A DNA stretch of 37,500 nucleotides from the NCBI GenBank assembly GCA_024274785.1, contig JAJSAM010000011.1, forward strand, positions 1 to 37,500, in the 5' to 3' direction. Of the stretch, positions 1 through 7,331 are shown piece after piece (position 1 is the first letter of the stretch; every line of letters begins with the position of its first letter). Under the pieces are notes generated by a model. That model saw only the letters and a program-made list of their open reading frames with translations. It had not been told where the DNA came from and ran no database searches. Origin of the DNA: Planctomycetota bacterium (GTDB lineage Bacteria; Planctomycetota; JAJSAM01). The translations under genes were made by a program, and so were the position numbers.

Positions 1-2
1 AC

Positions 3-446
3 CTGCAGCGCCACCGTCTGCTGACGCTGGAATGGCAACGCCTGACCACGAAGCACGGCTACGTCATGCCCGGCGAGATCGCGGACGCGAAGGCATCCGG
101 GCCGTTCCGGCGAGTCATGGACGAAGTGGCCGGGCTCGAGGCGAAACTGATCGATGCGGGCTTCGCGGCCGTCGCCCCATACGTCGTCTCCATGGCCTGC
201 AAGGTGCGCTACACCATGGAGATGAACGCGCGGGAGGCGATGCACGTCCTCGAACTGCGCACCACGCCCCAGGGCCATCCGTCCTACCGGAGGATCTGCC
301 AGGAGATGCACCGCCTGATCGAAACGCGGGCCGGCCACCCGGGCATCGCCGCGGCGATGAGTTTCGTCGATCACTCCAGCGGGGAGGAGGGACGGCTCTC
401 GGCGGAGAAGGCAGCCGAGGCGCGCACCGGAAAGAAGGATGACTGA
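3..446 (+). CDS. FAD-dependent thymidylate synthase-like protein (ThyX family), C-terminal part
   Basis: The frame is open from the window edge, so the N-terminus is missing. The visible 147 residues match the C-terminal half of the ThyX fold: a QRHR segment at 6-17, HGY near 55-63, RYTMEMNAREA with a following ELR at about 208-260, and PQGHPSYR at about 268-291. ThyX makes dTMP from dUMP using FAD and methylenetetrahydrofolate. Canonical enzymes carry RHR-x7-S-x-R; here the residues after RHR-x7 are R-L-T, so the signature Ser is absent. That fits the long ThyX-like proteins with a diverged second domain, and a working synthase cannot be claimed from this part. The last bases overlap the next gene by 8 bp. 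Family membership is secure; activity is open. Confidence 0.8.
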   Translation: MQRHRLLTLEWQRLTTKHGYVMPGEIADAKASGPFRRVMDEVAGLEAKLIDAGFAAVAPYVVSMACKVRYTMEMNAREAMHVLELRTTPQGHPSYRRICQEMHRLIETRAGHPGIAAAMSFVDHSSGEEGRLSAEKAAEARTGKKDD

Positions 447-1023
447 CCCCGTCCCGACCGGCATCTGCCTGGCCGCCGGCGCCTCCACGCGGATGGGCTC
501 ACCGAAGGCGCTCCGGGCATTCGGCGGCGTACCCGCGGTTCGCCGGGTCGTCGAGACTCTGCTCGGAGGAGGCTGCGGGGAGGTAGTGGTCGTCCTCGGC
601 GCGGACGCGGAGTTGATCCGCCCCGCCGTCCCGGACGGTCCGGAGGTCACCGTGGTGGTCAACGGTCAGTGGGAGCGGGGCCGGACCGGAAGTCTGCAGG
701 CCGGCCTGAGCGCCGCCCGCGACGCCTCGGGATGGGTGATGCACCCGGTGGACCATCCGCTGGTCGTTCCCGGGGACGTGTGCGCGCTGATCGACGCCTG
801 GCGTCCGGGTGCGGTCCCGGTGGTGCGCCCGATCCACGAAGGCAGGGGCGGCCACCCGATCCTGCTCGACGCATCACTGGGCAACGACATCCTCACCCTC
901 GGCCCCGACGAACCGCTCCGGAACCTGCTGCGAAGCCACCGGGCTCGGGAGTGGATCGTTCCGGGCTCACGCGGCACGGTGCAGAACCTGGACACCCCGG
1001 ACGACCTGCCCTCCGAAAGCTGA
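439..1023 (+). CDS. MobA/MocA-like nucleotidyltransferase
   Basis: This 194-residue protein is a single GT-A-like NTP-transferase domain. The N-terminus has LAAGASTRMGSPKAL (residues 12-26), the nucleotide-binding loop of the MobA/MocA/IspD superfamily, with the conserved Lys in SPKAL. HPVDHPLV near residue 100 is the usual metal-binding Asp region and GRGGHPILL the usual later loop. MocA transfers CMP to molybdopterin; relatives use other sugar or cofactor phosphates. No molybdenum-cofactor or xanthine-dehydrogenase gene is visible nearby, so the substrate is unknown. ATG 439 overlaps the end of the ThyX-like gene by 8 bp, with a purine-rich AAAGAAGG directly in front, so the two are probably co-transcribed. 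Confidence 0.82.
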   Translation: MTDPVPTGICLAAGASTRMGSPKALRAFGGVPAVRRVVETLLGGGCGEVVVVLGADAELIRPAVPDGPEVTVVVNGQWERGRTGSLQAGLSAARDASGWVMHPVDHPLVVPGDVCALIDAWRPGAVPVVRPIHEGRGGHPILLDASLGNDILTLGPDEPLRNLLRSHRAREWIVPGSRGTVQNLDTPDDLPSES

Positions 1024-1037
1024 TTTCAGCCCGCACT

Positions 1038-1054
1038 CGGAGCTGCCAGCTCCG
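1038..1054. terminator. Possible terminator hairpin after the nucleotidyltransferase
   Basis: CGGAGCTG, one base, then CAGCTCCG: a perfect 8-bp inverted repeat 14 bp after the stop at 1023 (about a 6-bp stem when folded). There is no U-tract, so intrinsic termination is only a suggestion. Confidence 0.3.
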
Positions 1055-1193
1055 TCTGGTCGGCACAGCGGCAGCCCCTCCGAAAGATGATGGTGATGCT
1101 GTTGTCGCAGGATCAGGGTTCGGGCGGACTGGTTCCCGGGTCGGTGCAGGTGCGGAGGGAGCCCACCGCCTGACCGGGCGCCGGGAGTGACCG

Positions 1194-1223
1194 CCGGGGA
1201 GTGCCCCAACTGTCGCTCCCCGG
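1194..1223. terminator. Possible bidirectional terminator stem
   Basis: CCGGGGAG at 1194-1201 pairs perfectly with CTCCCCGG at 1216-1223 across a 14-base loop. It lies in the convergent gap between genes ending at 1023 and 1330. No T-run flanks it on either strand. Confidence 0.3.
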
Positions 1224-1329
1224 GGCATTCCGCGAGGCAAAACGGGCGGGCGCCGGCGAATCCGGGCAAGCGCGGCGGGATGCGGCAGCCCTCGAATCCC
1301 GTGAAGCTATTCCTGGGCGGGTCCCAGGG

Positions 1330-1971
1330 CTATCCGGTGAGCTCCCGGATCTCCGCCATCAGGGCGTCACGGTTCGGCGTGTCGCCTCTCTCCTCGGCAT
1401 CCACCGCCGCGTTCAGGAGGGCCTGGCCGACGCACCAGCGGATCTCCTCGTCCTCGGGGAAGGCGGCCGCCAGGGGCCGGAGCTCGTCGAGGATGGCATC
1501 GCGGCGCTCGAACTCCCCGGCTTCGTGCGCATAGGTCGTGCTGTTCAGGAGCGCCACGGCCAGGTGGCGGCCGGCGGGCTCGTCGTCCGGATGGGCGGCG
1601 TGGAGTTCGCGCAGACCGTCAAGGCAGGCGTTCCGCTGATCGGGCGCCCCTTCGGCGTGGGCATCCACGAGCACGTTGAAGAGCCCCATGGCCAGGCAGG
1701 TCCGCACCGCGACATCGGCTGGCTGCGATGCGCAGAGAGCCCGCAGTTCATCGAGCCGTCCGGCGCGGGACTCGGGGCTCTTTGCAACCTGGCCCCGGCA
1801 GAGGGAGCGAAAGAGCCGGCGCGCCAGGTCGCCCTGGAGTTCGGCGTTATCGGGATGGGCGGCGGCCTCGGCGCGGAGGTCGGCCAGGTTCATCGGGGCC
1901 GCACCCTCGTCCTCGTCCTGGTCTTGACTGGAGTCGCGGGAGGCGCGGTCGTGGTGTTTCGAGTCGGCCAT
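1330..1971 (-). CDS. Helical repeat protein with four exact 44-residue repeats
   Basis: This 213-residue protein is made almost wholly of repeats. After a charged Asp/Glu-rich leader (residues 1-28) come four units of exactly 44 residues, at 29-72, 73-116, 117-160 and 161-204, and then the first nine residues of a fifth. Each unit opens with a leucine helix of the form L-x-x-LR (three read LDELR or LDGLR), then A/H-x-P-x-D, then a helix rich in A, L and N, and ends with an acidic linker and R-x-A. The pattern resembles tetratricopeptide solenoids with a longer period. No signal peptide or membrane segment is seen, so a cytoplasmic protein-binding scaffold is likely by analogy. The partner is unknown. 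No strong ribosome binding site precedes ATG 1971. Confidence 0.7.
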   Translation of the reverse strand: MADSKHHDRASRDSSQDQDEDEGAAPMNLADLRAEAAAHPDNAELQGDLARRLFRSLCRGQVAKSPESRAGRLDELRALCASQPADVAVRTCLAMGLFNVLVDAHAEGAPDQRNACLDGLRELHAAHPDDEPAGRHLAVALLNSTTYAHEAGEFERRDAILDELRPLAAAFPEDEEIRWCVGQALLNAAVDAEERGDTPNRDALMAEIRELTG

Positions 1972-2150
1972 ACCAGAGGCTATCCCGGTGACGGCATGGC
2001 GGCCAGTTTCCCCCGTCCGGCCTGCGGAGAACCCGGACCTGATCCGCCCTCGAGGGCGTATAAATGGATAGTGCCCGCGGTGGTACGAGTCGGTCGGATT
2101 CAGGAAAACCGGGACCGGCTCCGCAGGTGGTGAGGCCCTGAGGGAGCAAC

Positions 2151-3938
2151 ATGGCGGACATCCCGTTCCAGAAGTTCATAGAAGCGCGCAAGGCGTGGGC
2201 GCCCGCGCTCTCTCCCGACGGGCGGGGCCTCGCCTACGTCTCGGACCTGACCGGGTACCCGGAAGCGTGGCTGTTCCAGGGGCGCGGCAGGCGGCCGTGG
2301 CAGCTCACCGAGTTCCGGGAGCGGGTGGGCCGGATCCGCTGGACGCCGCACGGACGGCTGCTCGTGCTCGACTCCGACCTGGGTGGCGACGAATGCTGGG
2401 CGATCCGGGCCCTGCGTCCCGACGGAACCGGACACATCACCCTCTCCGGCGACCCGGAGGTGATGCACCTGCTCGGCGATCTGTCCCCGGACGGCAACTC
2501 CGTGTCGGTCTCGACGAACCAGAGGAACCGCGCGCTCTTCACGCCCGGGATCATCGATATCGCCACCCGTGAGCTCCGAAACCTGGTCGAAGATGGGTAC
2601 TCTTACCTGCCCGGCGGATTCTCCCCGGATGGGCGCTTCGTCCTTGCACTCCGGATGTTCGGGTCGTTCCGCCAGGAGCCCGTGCTTCTCCCGGTCGATG
2701 GCGGCGAGCCGATCCCTCTCACCAACGAGAGCGGGCCGGTGCGCTACCTGTCCCCCACCTTCGAGCGCGACAACCGCCACATCCTCGTGCTCACCGATCG
2801 TGGGCGCGACTTTCTCGGCCTGGCGCGGATCGGACTCAAGACCAGGAGCCTCGACTGGATCCACACCCCGAAGAACCTGGACGTGGAGTTGCTGGTCCGG
2901 GCCCGGAAGAGCGACGCCGCGCTCCTGGTGGAGAACGAGCGGGGCTGGTCCCGGCTGCTGGCCATCGATCTCGACAGCGGGAAGACCACCACCATCCGGC
3001 ATCCCCGCGGCCAGATCACGGACATCGACATCAGCGCCGACGGGCGCCGCGGGGCCTTCGCCATTTCGCAGGCCGGCTCCCCGTCCGACATCCACTTCGC
3101 GGACCTTCTGACCGGAGAATCGGAGCGGGCCACGGACTCCCCCTGCGGCGATGTGGACTGCAGCGAGTTCATCGAGCCGGAGGAGGTGGTTTTCGAGTCC
3201 TTCGACGGACTGTCGATCCCCGGCCTGCTGTATGTTCCGGCAGGGTACTCGGACCCGAGGCCGGCGGTGGTCAAGGTGCACGGCGGACCGGAAGGCCAGG
3301 CCCGCCCGGCCTTCGATCCGGTGGTGCACTACCTGATCTCGCGGGGCTTCGCGGTGTACGAGCCGAATGTGCGCGGCTCCACCGGTTACGGACGGAGATT
3401 CGCCGCGCTCGACGACGGGCGGCTCCGCTTCGACGCGGTGACCGACCTCGCCTGTGCGGCGAAGTTTCTCCGGGAGGACGGCCGGGTGGACGCCGACCAC
3501 CTCTCCCTGCTCGGCGGATCCTACGGCGGTTTCATGGTGCTCGCCGGCCTGGCCTTCCACCCGGAGCTCTGGTCGGCGGGGGTGAGCCTCTGCGGTATCG
3601 CCAACTTCCGGACCTTCCTCGAGCACACCGGACCGTACCGGCGCGAGTGGCGAGCCGCGGAATACGGCGATCCGGTGAAGGACGCGGATTTCCTCGATCG
3701 CATCTCCCCGGTGCATCACGCCAACCGGATCAAGGCTCCGCTGCTCGTGATCCAGGGCGCCAACGATCCGCGCGTCCCGGTGTCCGAAGCCGAGCAGATC
3801 GTGGATGCGGTCTCCCTGACCGGCGGCACCGCGGAGTACCTGCTGTTCGACGACGAAGGCCACGGCATCGTCAAGCTCGACAATCGGTTGAAAGCATGGG
3901 AGGCGGTCGTCCGCTTCCTGGAGAATTACGGCACATGA
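2151..3938 (+). CDS. S9 family (prolyl-oligopeptidase-like) serine peptidase
   Basis: This 595-residue protein has the two-part S9 layout. Residues 1-340 form a beta-propeller with repeated SPDGR-like blades (LSPDGRGLAYVS near 19, LSPDGNSVS near 114, FSPDGRFVL near 157). Residues 350-595 are an alpha/beta hydrolase. The triad is visible: Ser457 in GGSYGG, Asp539 in GANDPRVP and His571 in EGHG. S9 enzymes cut short peptides or remove acylated N-terminal residues, because the propeller keeps large proteins out. There is no signal peptide, so it should act in the cytoplasm. GAGGGAG at 2138-2144 supports ATG 2151. The stop overlaps the next ATG as ATGA, which suggests translational coupling. Confidence 0.93.
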   Translation: MADIPFQKFIEARKAWAPALSPDGRGLAYVSDLTGYPEAWLFQGRGRRPWQLTEFRERVGRIRWTPHGRLLVLDSDLGGDECWAIRALRPDGTGHITLSGDPEVMHLLGDLSPDGNSVSVSTNQRNRALFTPGIIDIATRELRNLVEDGYSYLPGGFSPDGRFVLALRMFGSFRQEPVLLPVDGGEPIPLTNESGPVRYLSPTFERDNRHILVLTDRGRDFLGLARIGLKTRSLDWIHTPKNLDVELLVRARKSDAALLVENERGWSRLLAIDLDSGKTTTIRHPRGQITDIDISADGRRGAFAISQAGSPSDIHFADLLTGESERATDSPCGDVDCSEFIEPEEVVFESFDGLSIPGLLYVPAGYSDPRPAVVKVHGGPEGQARPAFDPVVHYLISRGFAVYEPNVRGSTGYGRRFAALDDGRLRFDAVTDLACAAKFLREDGRVDADHLSLLGGSYGGFMVLAGLAFHPELWSAGVSLCGIANFRTFLEHTGPYRREWRAAEYGDPVKDADFLDRISPVHHANRIKAPLLVIQGANDPRVPVSEAEQIVDAVSLTGGTAEYLLFDDEGHGIVKLDNRLKAWEAVVRFLENYGT

Positions 3939-4298
3939 GAACGCTGTCTCTTCCCGTGCCGGGGACGGACCTCCTCGCCGCCATCGCGACCGCGGGCGAA
4001 CCGACGACTCCAAACGGGTTCCTGGCGCGAGGCGTCCCCACTCTTGTCGCCGGCACCACCGGAGACAATGCATCGGACGGGAAGATCCGCGCCCAGATCG
4101 ACCTGCTTCGCGGGATGCTCTTCCCGAAGAGCAAGGTGATCCTCGATACGGATATCGACCTTCGGAAGGGCCCTGATCCGGAAGATCGGGATCGAGAGGT
4201 TCCGGAAGTACCTCTATCCGGCGTCTCGGGAGACGTGGGCGGCAGCCAGCGCCGCGGCGGGAATCACGCCGAAGGCGGTGGATGAGCTGTGGCGCTGA
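3935..4298 (+). pseudogene. Small unrecognised gene, apparently frameshifted
   Basis: ATG 3935 overlaps the S9 peptidase stop as ATGA, a strong sign of a real coupled gene. The first ~77 codons read plausibly (RAQIDLLRGMLFPKSKVILD near 4090-4147). After about 4165 this frame turns into a Gly/Arg/Asp-rich tail with no protein character and stops at 4285. The frame one base on reads ALIRKIGIERFRKYLYPASR and then a helical C-terminus ending in DELWR with a stop at 4296-4298. That second frame has a stop at 4137-4139 and no start of its own. The simplest reading is one gene of about 120 codons with a +1 shift around the GGAAGGGCCC run at 4164-4173. I recognise no family. A sequencing error would look the same. 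Confidence 0.5.
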
Positions 4299-4314
4299 GG
4301 AGCCCCCCGCTTCG

Positions 4315-4716
4315 CTACTCCGAGTACTCCGCCCAGGCCGTATCCGTCTCCCACAGGCGGACCCGCTCCACCGGGTAGCCCTCGCCTTTCGCGAAATCGA
4401 AGATGACGCGCGCGATGTTCTCGGCGGTGGGGTTCGTGTCGAAGAGGAAGTACGGCTCACCGGCCTCTTTCAGATAGGGCAGGACCGGGTCGTCTCTGCT
4501 GATCAACATCTTGTGATCCATGTTGTCGTCGACCCAGGTCTTGACGATCTTCTTGATCTCGGAGAAGTCCATGACCATGCCGAGGTCATCTAGTCCCTCG
4601 GTGGCGAAAGTGATCTGGATCAGGCCGTTGTGCCCGTGCAGGTGGCGGCACTCTCCCGAGTAGTTCATCAGCCGGTGCCCGTAGCAGAACCGGATGTCCT
4701 TCGTCACTCTGTGCAT
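4315..4716 (-). CDS. queD: 6-carboxy-5,6,7,8-tetrahydropterin synthase (QueD / PTPS family)
   Basis: QueD turns 7,8-dihydroneopterin triphosphate, the FolE product, into 6-carboxytetrahydropterin on the way to preQ0; animal relatives make 6-pyruvoyltetrahydropterin. From ATG 4716 the protein has 133 residues, normal for the family. Zinc ligands are His14 in CYGHRL and His27 and His29 in HLHGH; the catalytic Cys23 sits four before His27, as in E. coli QueD. MDHKML in the middle and WETDTAW near the end give the catalytic His and Glu. Two earlier starts exist (GTG 4728, ATG 4722), but GTGGAG at 4723-4728 is placed for ATG 4716. It follows the SDR gene with no real gap, so the two are one unit, and folE and queC are close by. 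Confidence 0.93.
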   Translation of the reverse strand: MHRVTKDIRFCYGHRLMNYSGECRHLHGHNGLIQITFATEGLDDLGMVMDFSEIKKIVKTWVDDNMDHKMLISRDDPVLPYLKEAGEPYFLFDTNPTAENIARVIFDFAKGEGYPVERVRLWETDTAWAEYSE

Positions 4717-4728
4717 GGTCATCTCCAC

Positions 4729-5451
4729 TCAGTGAATCAAGCGGCCACCGTCGACCGTCAGGACGGCGCCGGTAGAGAATGTAGCGCCCTCGACCAGGAA
4801 ACGAACGGCTTTCGCCACCTCTCGCGGGCTGCCCTCCCGGCCGAGCGGAGTCCTGCCGAGGATGTGCTCCTGCTCGCGCTCCCCCATCTCCTCCGGGAAC
4901 ATCACCGGACCGGGCGAAATCGCATTCACGCGAACCTCCGGAGCCAGCGTCCGGGCCAGGCCGGTATTCGCCGCCAGGAGCGCCGCCTTCGAAACACAGT
5001 AGGGCAGATAACCCTGGTACGGCCGGCTCCCCGACCAGTCGGCGATGTTGACGATGGCGCCCCTCCCGCGGGCTTTCATCGCGAGCCCGATCTCCTTCGC
5101 GAGGAAGAACGGGCCCCGGAGATTGACATCGAAGATCTCGTCCCAGGCTTCGAAGGTAAGATCCGCGAGCGGGGTGCGAGGGAAGATGGAGGCGGAGTTC
5201 ACCAGGATGTCCGCGGTCCGGCATTCGAGGGCCACGCGCGCGGTGTCTGCGGCGACGCCGAGATCACCCTGAACGAGGCTCGCCCCGACGCCGAGCGCGC
5301 GGATCTCCTCCGCGGTCTCCTTCGCGGCGTCGCGCGAGTTCCGGTAGTGCAGAAGGATCGAGGCGCCCCCGCGGGCCAGTTCGAGCGCGATTTCCCGCCC
5401 TACCCGGAGCGCCGCCCCGGTAATCAGTGCCTTCGACCCGAAGATATCCAT
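4729..5451 (-). CDS. SDR oxidoreductase of the pteridine reductase (PTR1/FolM) type
   Basis: This is a 240-residue short-chain dehydrogenase. Three features set it apart from ordinary SDRs. The dinucleotide loop is TGAALRVG (residues 11-18), the TGxxxRxG form of pteridine reductases instead of TGxxxGxG. The usual catalytic Ser is Asp138 in NIADWS, as in PTR1. VNSASIFP resembles the PTR1 pterin-side loop. Tyr151 and Lys155 form the YxxxK pair. Such enzymes reduce dihydro- or oxidised pterins with NADPH. It sits directly upstream of queD and close to folE, which supports a pterin substrate; whether it makes tetrahydromonapterin or salvages pterins is not decided here. ATG 5451 has GGAG nine bases upstream; ATG 5457 is the alternative. 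Confidence 0.85.
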   Translation of the reverse strand: MDIFGSKALITGAALRVGREIALELARGGASILLHYRNSRDAAKETAEEIRALGVGASLVQGDLGVAADTARVALECRTADILVNSASIFPRTPLADLTFEAWDEIFDVNLRGPFFLAKEIGLAMKARGRGAIVNIADWSGSRPYQGYLPYCVSKAALLAANTGLARTLAPEVRVNAISPGPVMFPEEMGEREQEHILGRTPLGREGSPREVAKAVRFLVEGATFSTGAVLTVDGGRLIH

Positions 5452-5486
5452 GTGCATCCGCTCCGCATTGCCGTTAGGTAGAGGGC

Positions 5487-6167
5487 ATGAGCCCCGAACC
5501 CGAAGGTATCGCCGTTCTCGCCTCGGGCGGCGTTGATTCCGCGATCCTCCTCCACACCCTGGCGGATTCCGGCGAGCGGATCCACCCCGTTTTCGTGCGC
5601 CAGGGCTTTCGATGGGAGCGCATGGAGTACCTCTGGCTCACCCGGTTCCTCGCGGCGGCGCCCCGACCCGAATTCGCGCCCCCGGAAGTGCTGGTCCTCC
5701 CCCTCGCGGACCTCTACCCCGAAGACCACTTCAGTCTCACCGGAGAGGTTCCGGCGGCGGGCACTCCCGACGAGGACTGCTATCTGCCGGGCCGAAACAC
5801 CACGATCCTCGCCAAGGCGGGAATCTTCGCCGCCCTCCGGAACCTGCGGGCCATCGCCTTCGGGACGCTTGGCGCCAATCCTTTCCCCGATGCATCGCCC
5901 CGTTTCCTGCAAATGACCGCGAAATGGCTGAGCGTGGGTCTTTCCCACCCCCTCGATATCCTCGCGCCCTTCCGGGAGATGGCGAAAGTCGAAGTGCTCC
6001 GCCTCGGCCGCCACCTGCCCCTCGAACTCACCCTCTCCTGCATGGCCCCCGCCGGCGAACTGAACTGCGGCGTCTGCGGCAAGTGCCACGAGCGAAGAAC
6101 CGCCTTTGCCGCCTCGGGCCGGGGTGATCCGACCCCCTACGGCGGGGATATCCCCCCCCAAATCTGA
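5487..6167 (+). CDS. queC: 7-cyano-7-deazaguanine (preQ0) synthase, QueC family
   Basis: QueC uses ATP and ammonia to convert 7-carboxy-7-deazaguanine to preQ0, the precursor of queuosine and of deazapurine DNA bases. The 226-residue protein has the PP-loop SGGVDS at 13-18, the LPGRNTT motif near 94-100, and four zinc cysteines at 185, 194, 197 and 200. That Cys spacing (9, 3, 3) equals E. coli QueC 188/197/200/203. Length and motif order are normal. It diverges from the SDR-queD pair across only 29 bp, so their promoters must overlap each other or the coding ends. With folE downstream the cluster covers three of four preQ0 steps. Confidence 0.9.
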   Translation: MSPEPEGIAVLASGGVDSAILLHTLADSGERIHPVFVRQGFRWERMEYLWLTRFLAAAPRPEFAPPEVLVLPLADLYPEDHFSLTGEVPAAGTPDEDCYLPGRNTTILAKAGIFAALRNLRAIAFGTLGANPFPDASPRFLQMTAKWLSVGLSHPLDILAPFREMAKVEVLRLGRHLPLELTLSCMAPAGELNCGVCGKCHERRTAFAASGRGDPTPYGGDIPPQI

Positions 6168-6289
6168 AATCTTCGATTTGAGCAAACAATCGCGCCGGAA
6201 GACTCGTCTCAGAAGGTGCGAAACCCGCAACGCCCGGACGCATTCAAGGTCCAGACGATCTCCAGACGATGCCCGCGGAGTAACTGACC

Positions 6290-6640
6290 ATGTCCCGCCG
6301 AAGGTTTCTGGTCCCGGCGCTTCTGGCATTCACCCTGGCCGCCGGCATATTCCTCGCTTCCGGTGACCGCAAGGTCGCAAGTCTCGACGCCGGCGGCGCC
6401 GTCCTGGAGTACCGCCAACAGGACCTGCTCTACACCTTTCATCTCCCCACCGGCACCGAAGCGCTCTTCAACCTGAAGACCGATCCGGAGTGCCTCGACA
6501 ACATCCTCCGCACCAACCGGAAGGAAGCGGCCCGGGTCCGCCTGCGGCTCGAGCAGAAGCTCCGCGTCGAGAGCCTGGAAGAACTCCGCGACCAGGACAA
6601 TCCCGTGCTCCTGAGCCTGAGGGGGCTCGGGTACATCTGA
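6290..6640 (+). CDS. Small secreted or membrane-anchored protein with a sulfatase-tail-like end
   Basis: This 116-residue protein starts with RRR and a hydrophobic stretch (residues 6-24) typical of a signal peptide or anchor. The rest resembles only the C-terminal tail of bacterial arylsulfatases: a LYTFHLPTGTEALFNLKTDPE block (residues 47-67, compare the sulfatase LYDLxxDPxE pattern), a charged helix, and a LRGLGYI end, like the LxALGY end of many sulfatases. No sulfatase catalytic part precedes it. It may be a remnant of one or a small exported protein of its own. It lies between queC and folE in the same direction, but nothing ties it to pterins. A weak GGAG-like sequence precedes ATG 6290. 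Confidence 0.6.
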   Translation: MSRRRFLVPALLAFTLAAGIFLASGDRKVASLDAGGAVLEYRQQDLLYTFHLPTGTEALFNLKTDPECLDNILRTNRKEAARVRLRLEQKLRVESLEELRDQDNPVLLSLRGLGYI

Positions 6641-6742
6641 TCCCGGTCGACCCGGTCCTTGCCGCCGGCCAAGTCCTCTGCCGGCCCCGCGCCCGCAGTG
6701 TAAGATCCTCTCTTTGCCGCCGCGATGCACCGGAGGGATCTC

Positions 6743-7297
6743 ATGAGCGAGAAAGCCGTTGAAGGACTGGTCCGCCAACTCCTCATCGACCTTGGGGAGG
6801 ACCCGGACCGGGAGGGGCTGAAGCGCACTCCGGAACGGGTCGAACGCTCACTCGAGTTCCTCACGCGCGGATACCGCACCACCGTCGAGGACATTCTGAA
6901 CGACGCCGTCTTCGAGGAAGAGTGCGACGAGATGGTGGTGGTGAAGGACATCGAGCTCTACAGCATGTGCGAACACCACATGCTGCCCTTCATCGGCAAG
7001 GTTCATGTGGCCTATGTGCCCGACGGGCGGATCGTGGGACTATCCAAGGTCCCGCGCATCGTGGAGATGTTCAGTCGGCGGCTGCAGGTGCAGGAACGCC
7101 TGACCATGCAGGTGGCGAATGCCCTCGATCAGGCCATCAGGCCGAAGGGCGTCGGGGTCGTGGTCGAGGCGGCCCACCTCTGCATGATGATGCGGGGGGT
7201 GGAGAAGCAGAACAGCAAGGCGGTAACGTCCTGCATGCTCGGCCGGTTCCGTTCCGATCAGCGAACCCGTGCGGAGTTCCTGAACTTCATCAGGTAG
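6743..7297 (+). CDS. folE: GTP cyclohydrolase I
   Basis: FolE opens GTP and re-closes it to 7,8-dihydroneopterin triphosphate, the entry to folate, tetrahydropterins and 7-deazaguanines. The 184-residue protein has Zn ligands Cys76 and His79 in MCEHHM and Cys147 in HLCMMMRG; the 71-residue distance equals E. coli Cys110 to Cys181. [22 protein letters not shown] and QVQERLT follow in the usual order. The start at 6743 is preferred over ATG 6725 because GGAGGG at 6732-6737 is five bases upstream. With queD and queC nearby it probably feeds 7-deazaguanine synthesis as well as folate. A short GC hairpin follows the stop. Confidence 0.96.
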   Translation: MSEKAVEGLVRQLLIDLGEDPDREGLKRTPERVERSLEFLTRGYRTTVEDILNDAVFEEECDEMVVVKDIELYSMCEHHMLPFIGKVHVAYVPDGRIVGLSKVPRIVEMFSRRLQVQERLTMQVANALDQAIRPKGVGVVVEAAHLCMMMRGVEKQNSKAVTSCMLGRFRSDQRTRAEFLNFIR

Positions 7298-7299
7298 AG

Positions 7300-7312
7300 G
7301 CCCCGAAGGGGC
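7300..7312. terminator. Hairpin between convergent folE and cytochrome c genes
   Basis: GCCCC-GAA-GGGGC, a perfect 5-bp stem with a 3-base loop, starts three bases after the folE stop and lies 20 bp from the end of the convergent gene. There is no T-run, so it is a candidate only. Confidence 0.4.
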
Positions 7313-7331
7313 AGCCCCCGTGCCGAAAGCA

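Larger units (their letters stand above)
1024..1329. other. Gene-free gap between convergent genes
   Basis: No coding frame here looks real; those that are open run into neighbours in the wrong phase and have no family resemblance. The gap holds two inverted repeats, described separately, as expected between two convergent genes. Nothing else is recognisable. Confidence 0.6.

Noticed and set aside
1187..1534. Plus-strand frame with CPNC and a hydrophobic stretch
   Set aside because: It runs antisense into the 44-residue-repeat gene; only one Cys pair and no start signal.
2100..4460. Long open minus-strand frame opposite the S9 peptidase
   Set aside because: It is antisense to an S9 gene with an intact triad and runs through queD; composition is the Arg/Gly/His-rich kind made by high-GC antisense frames.
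6143..6157. GGGGATATCCCC palindrome as an operator
   Set aside because: It lies in the last codons of queC and is short enough to be chance in GC-rich DNA.
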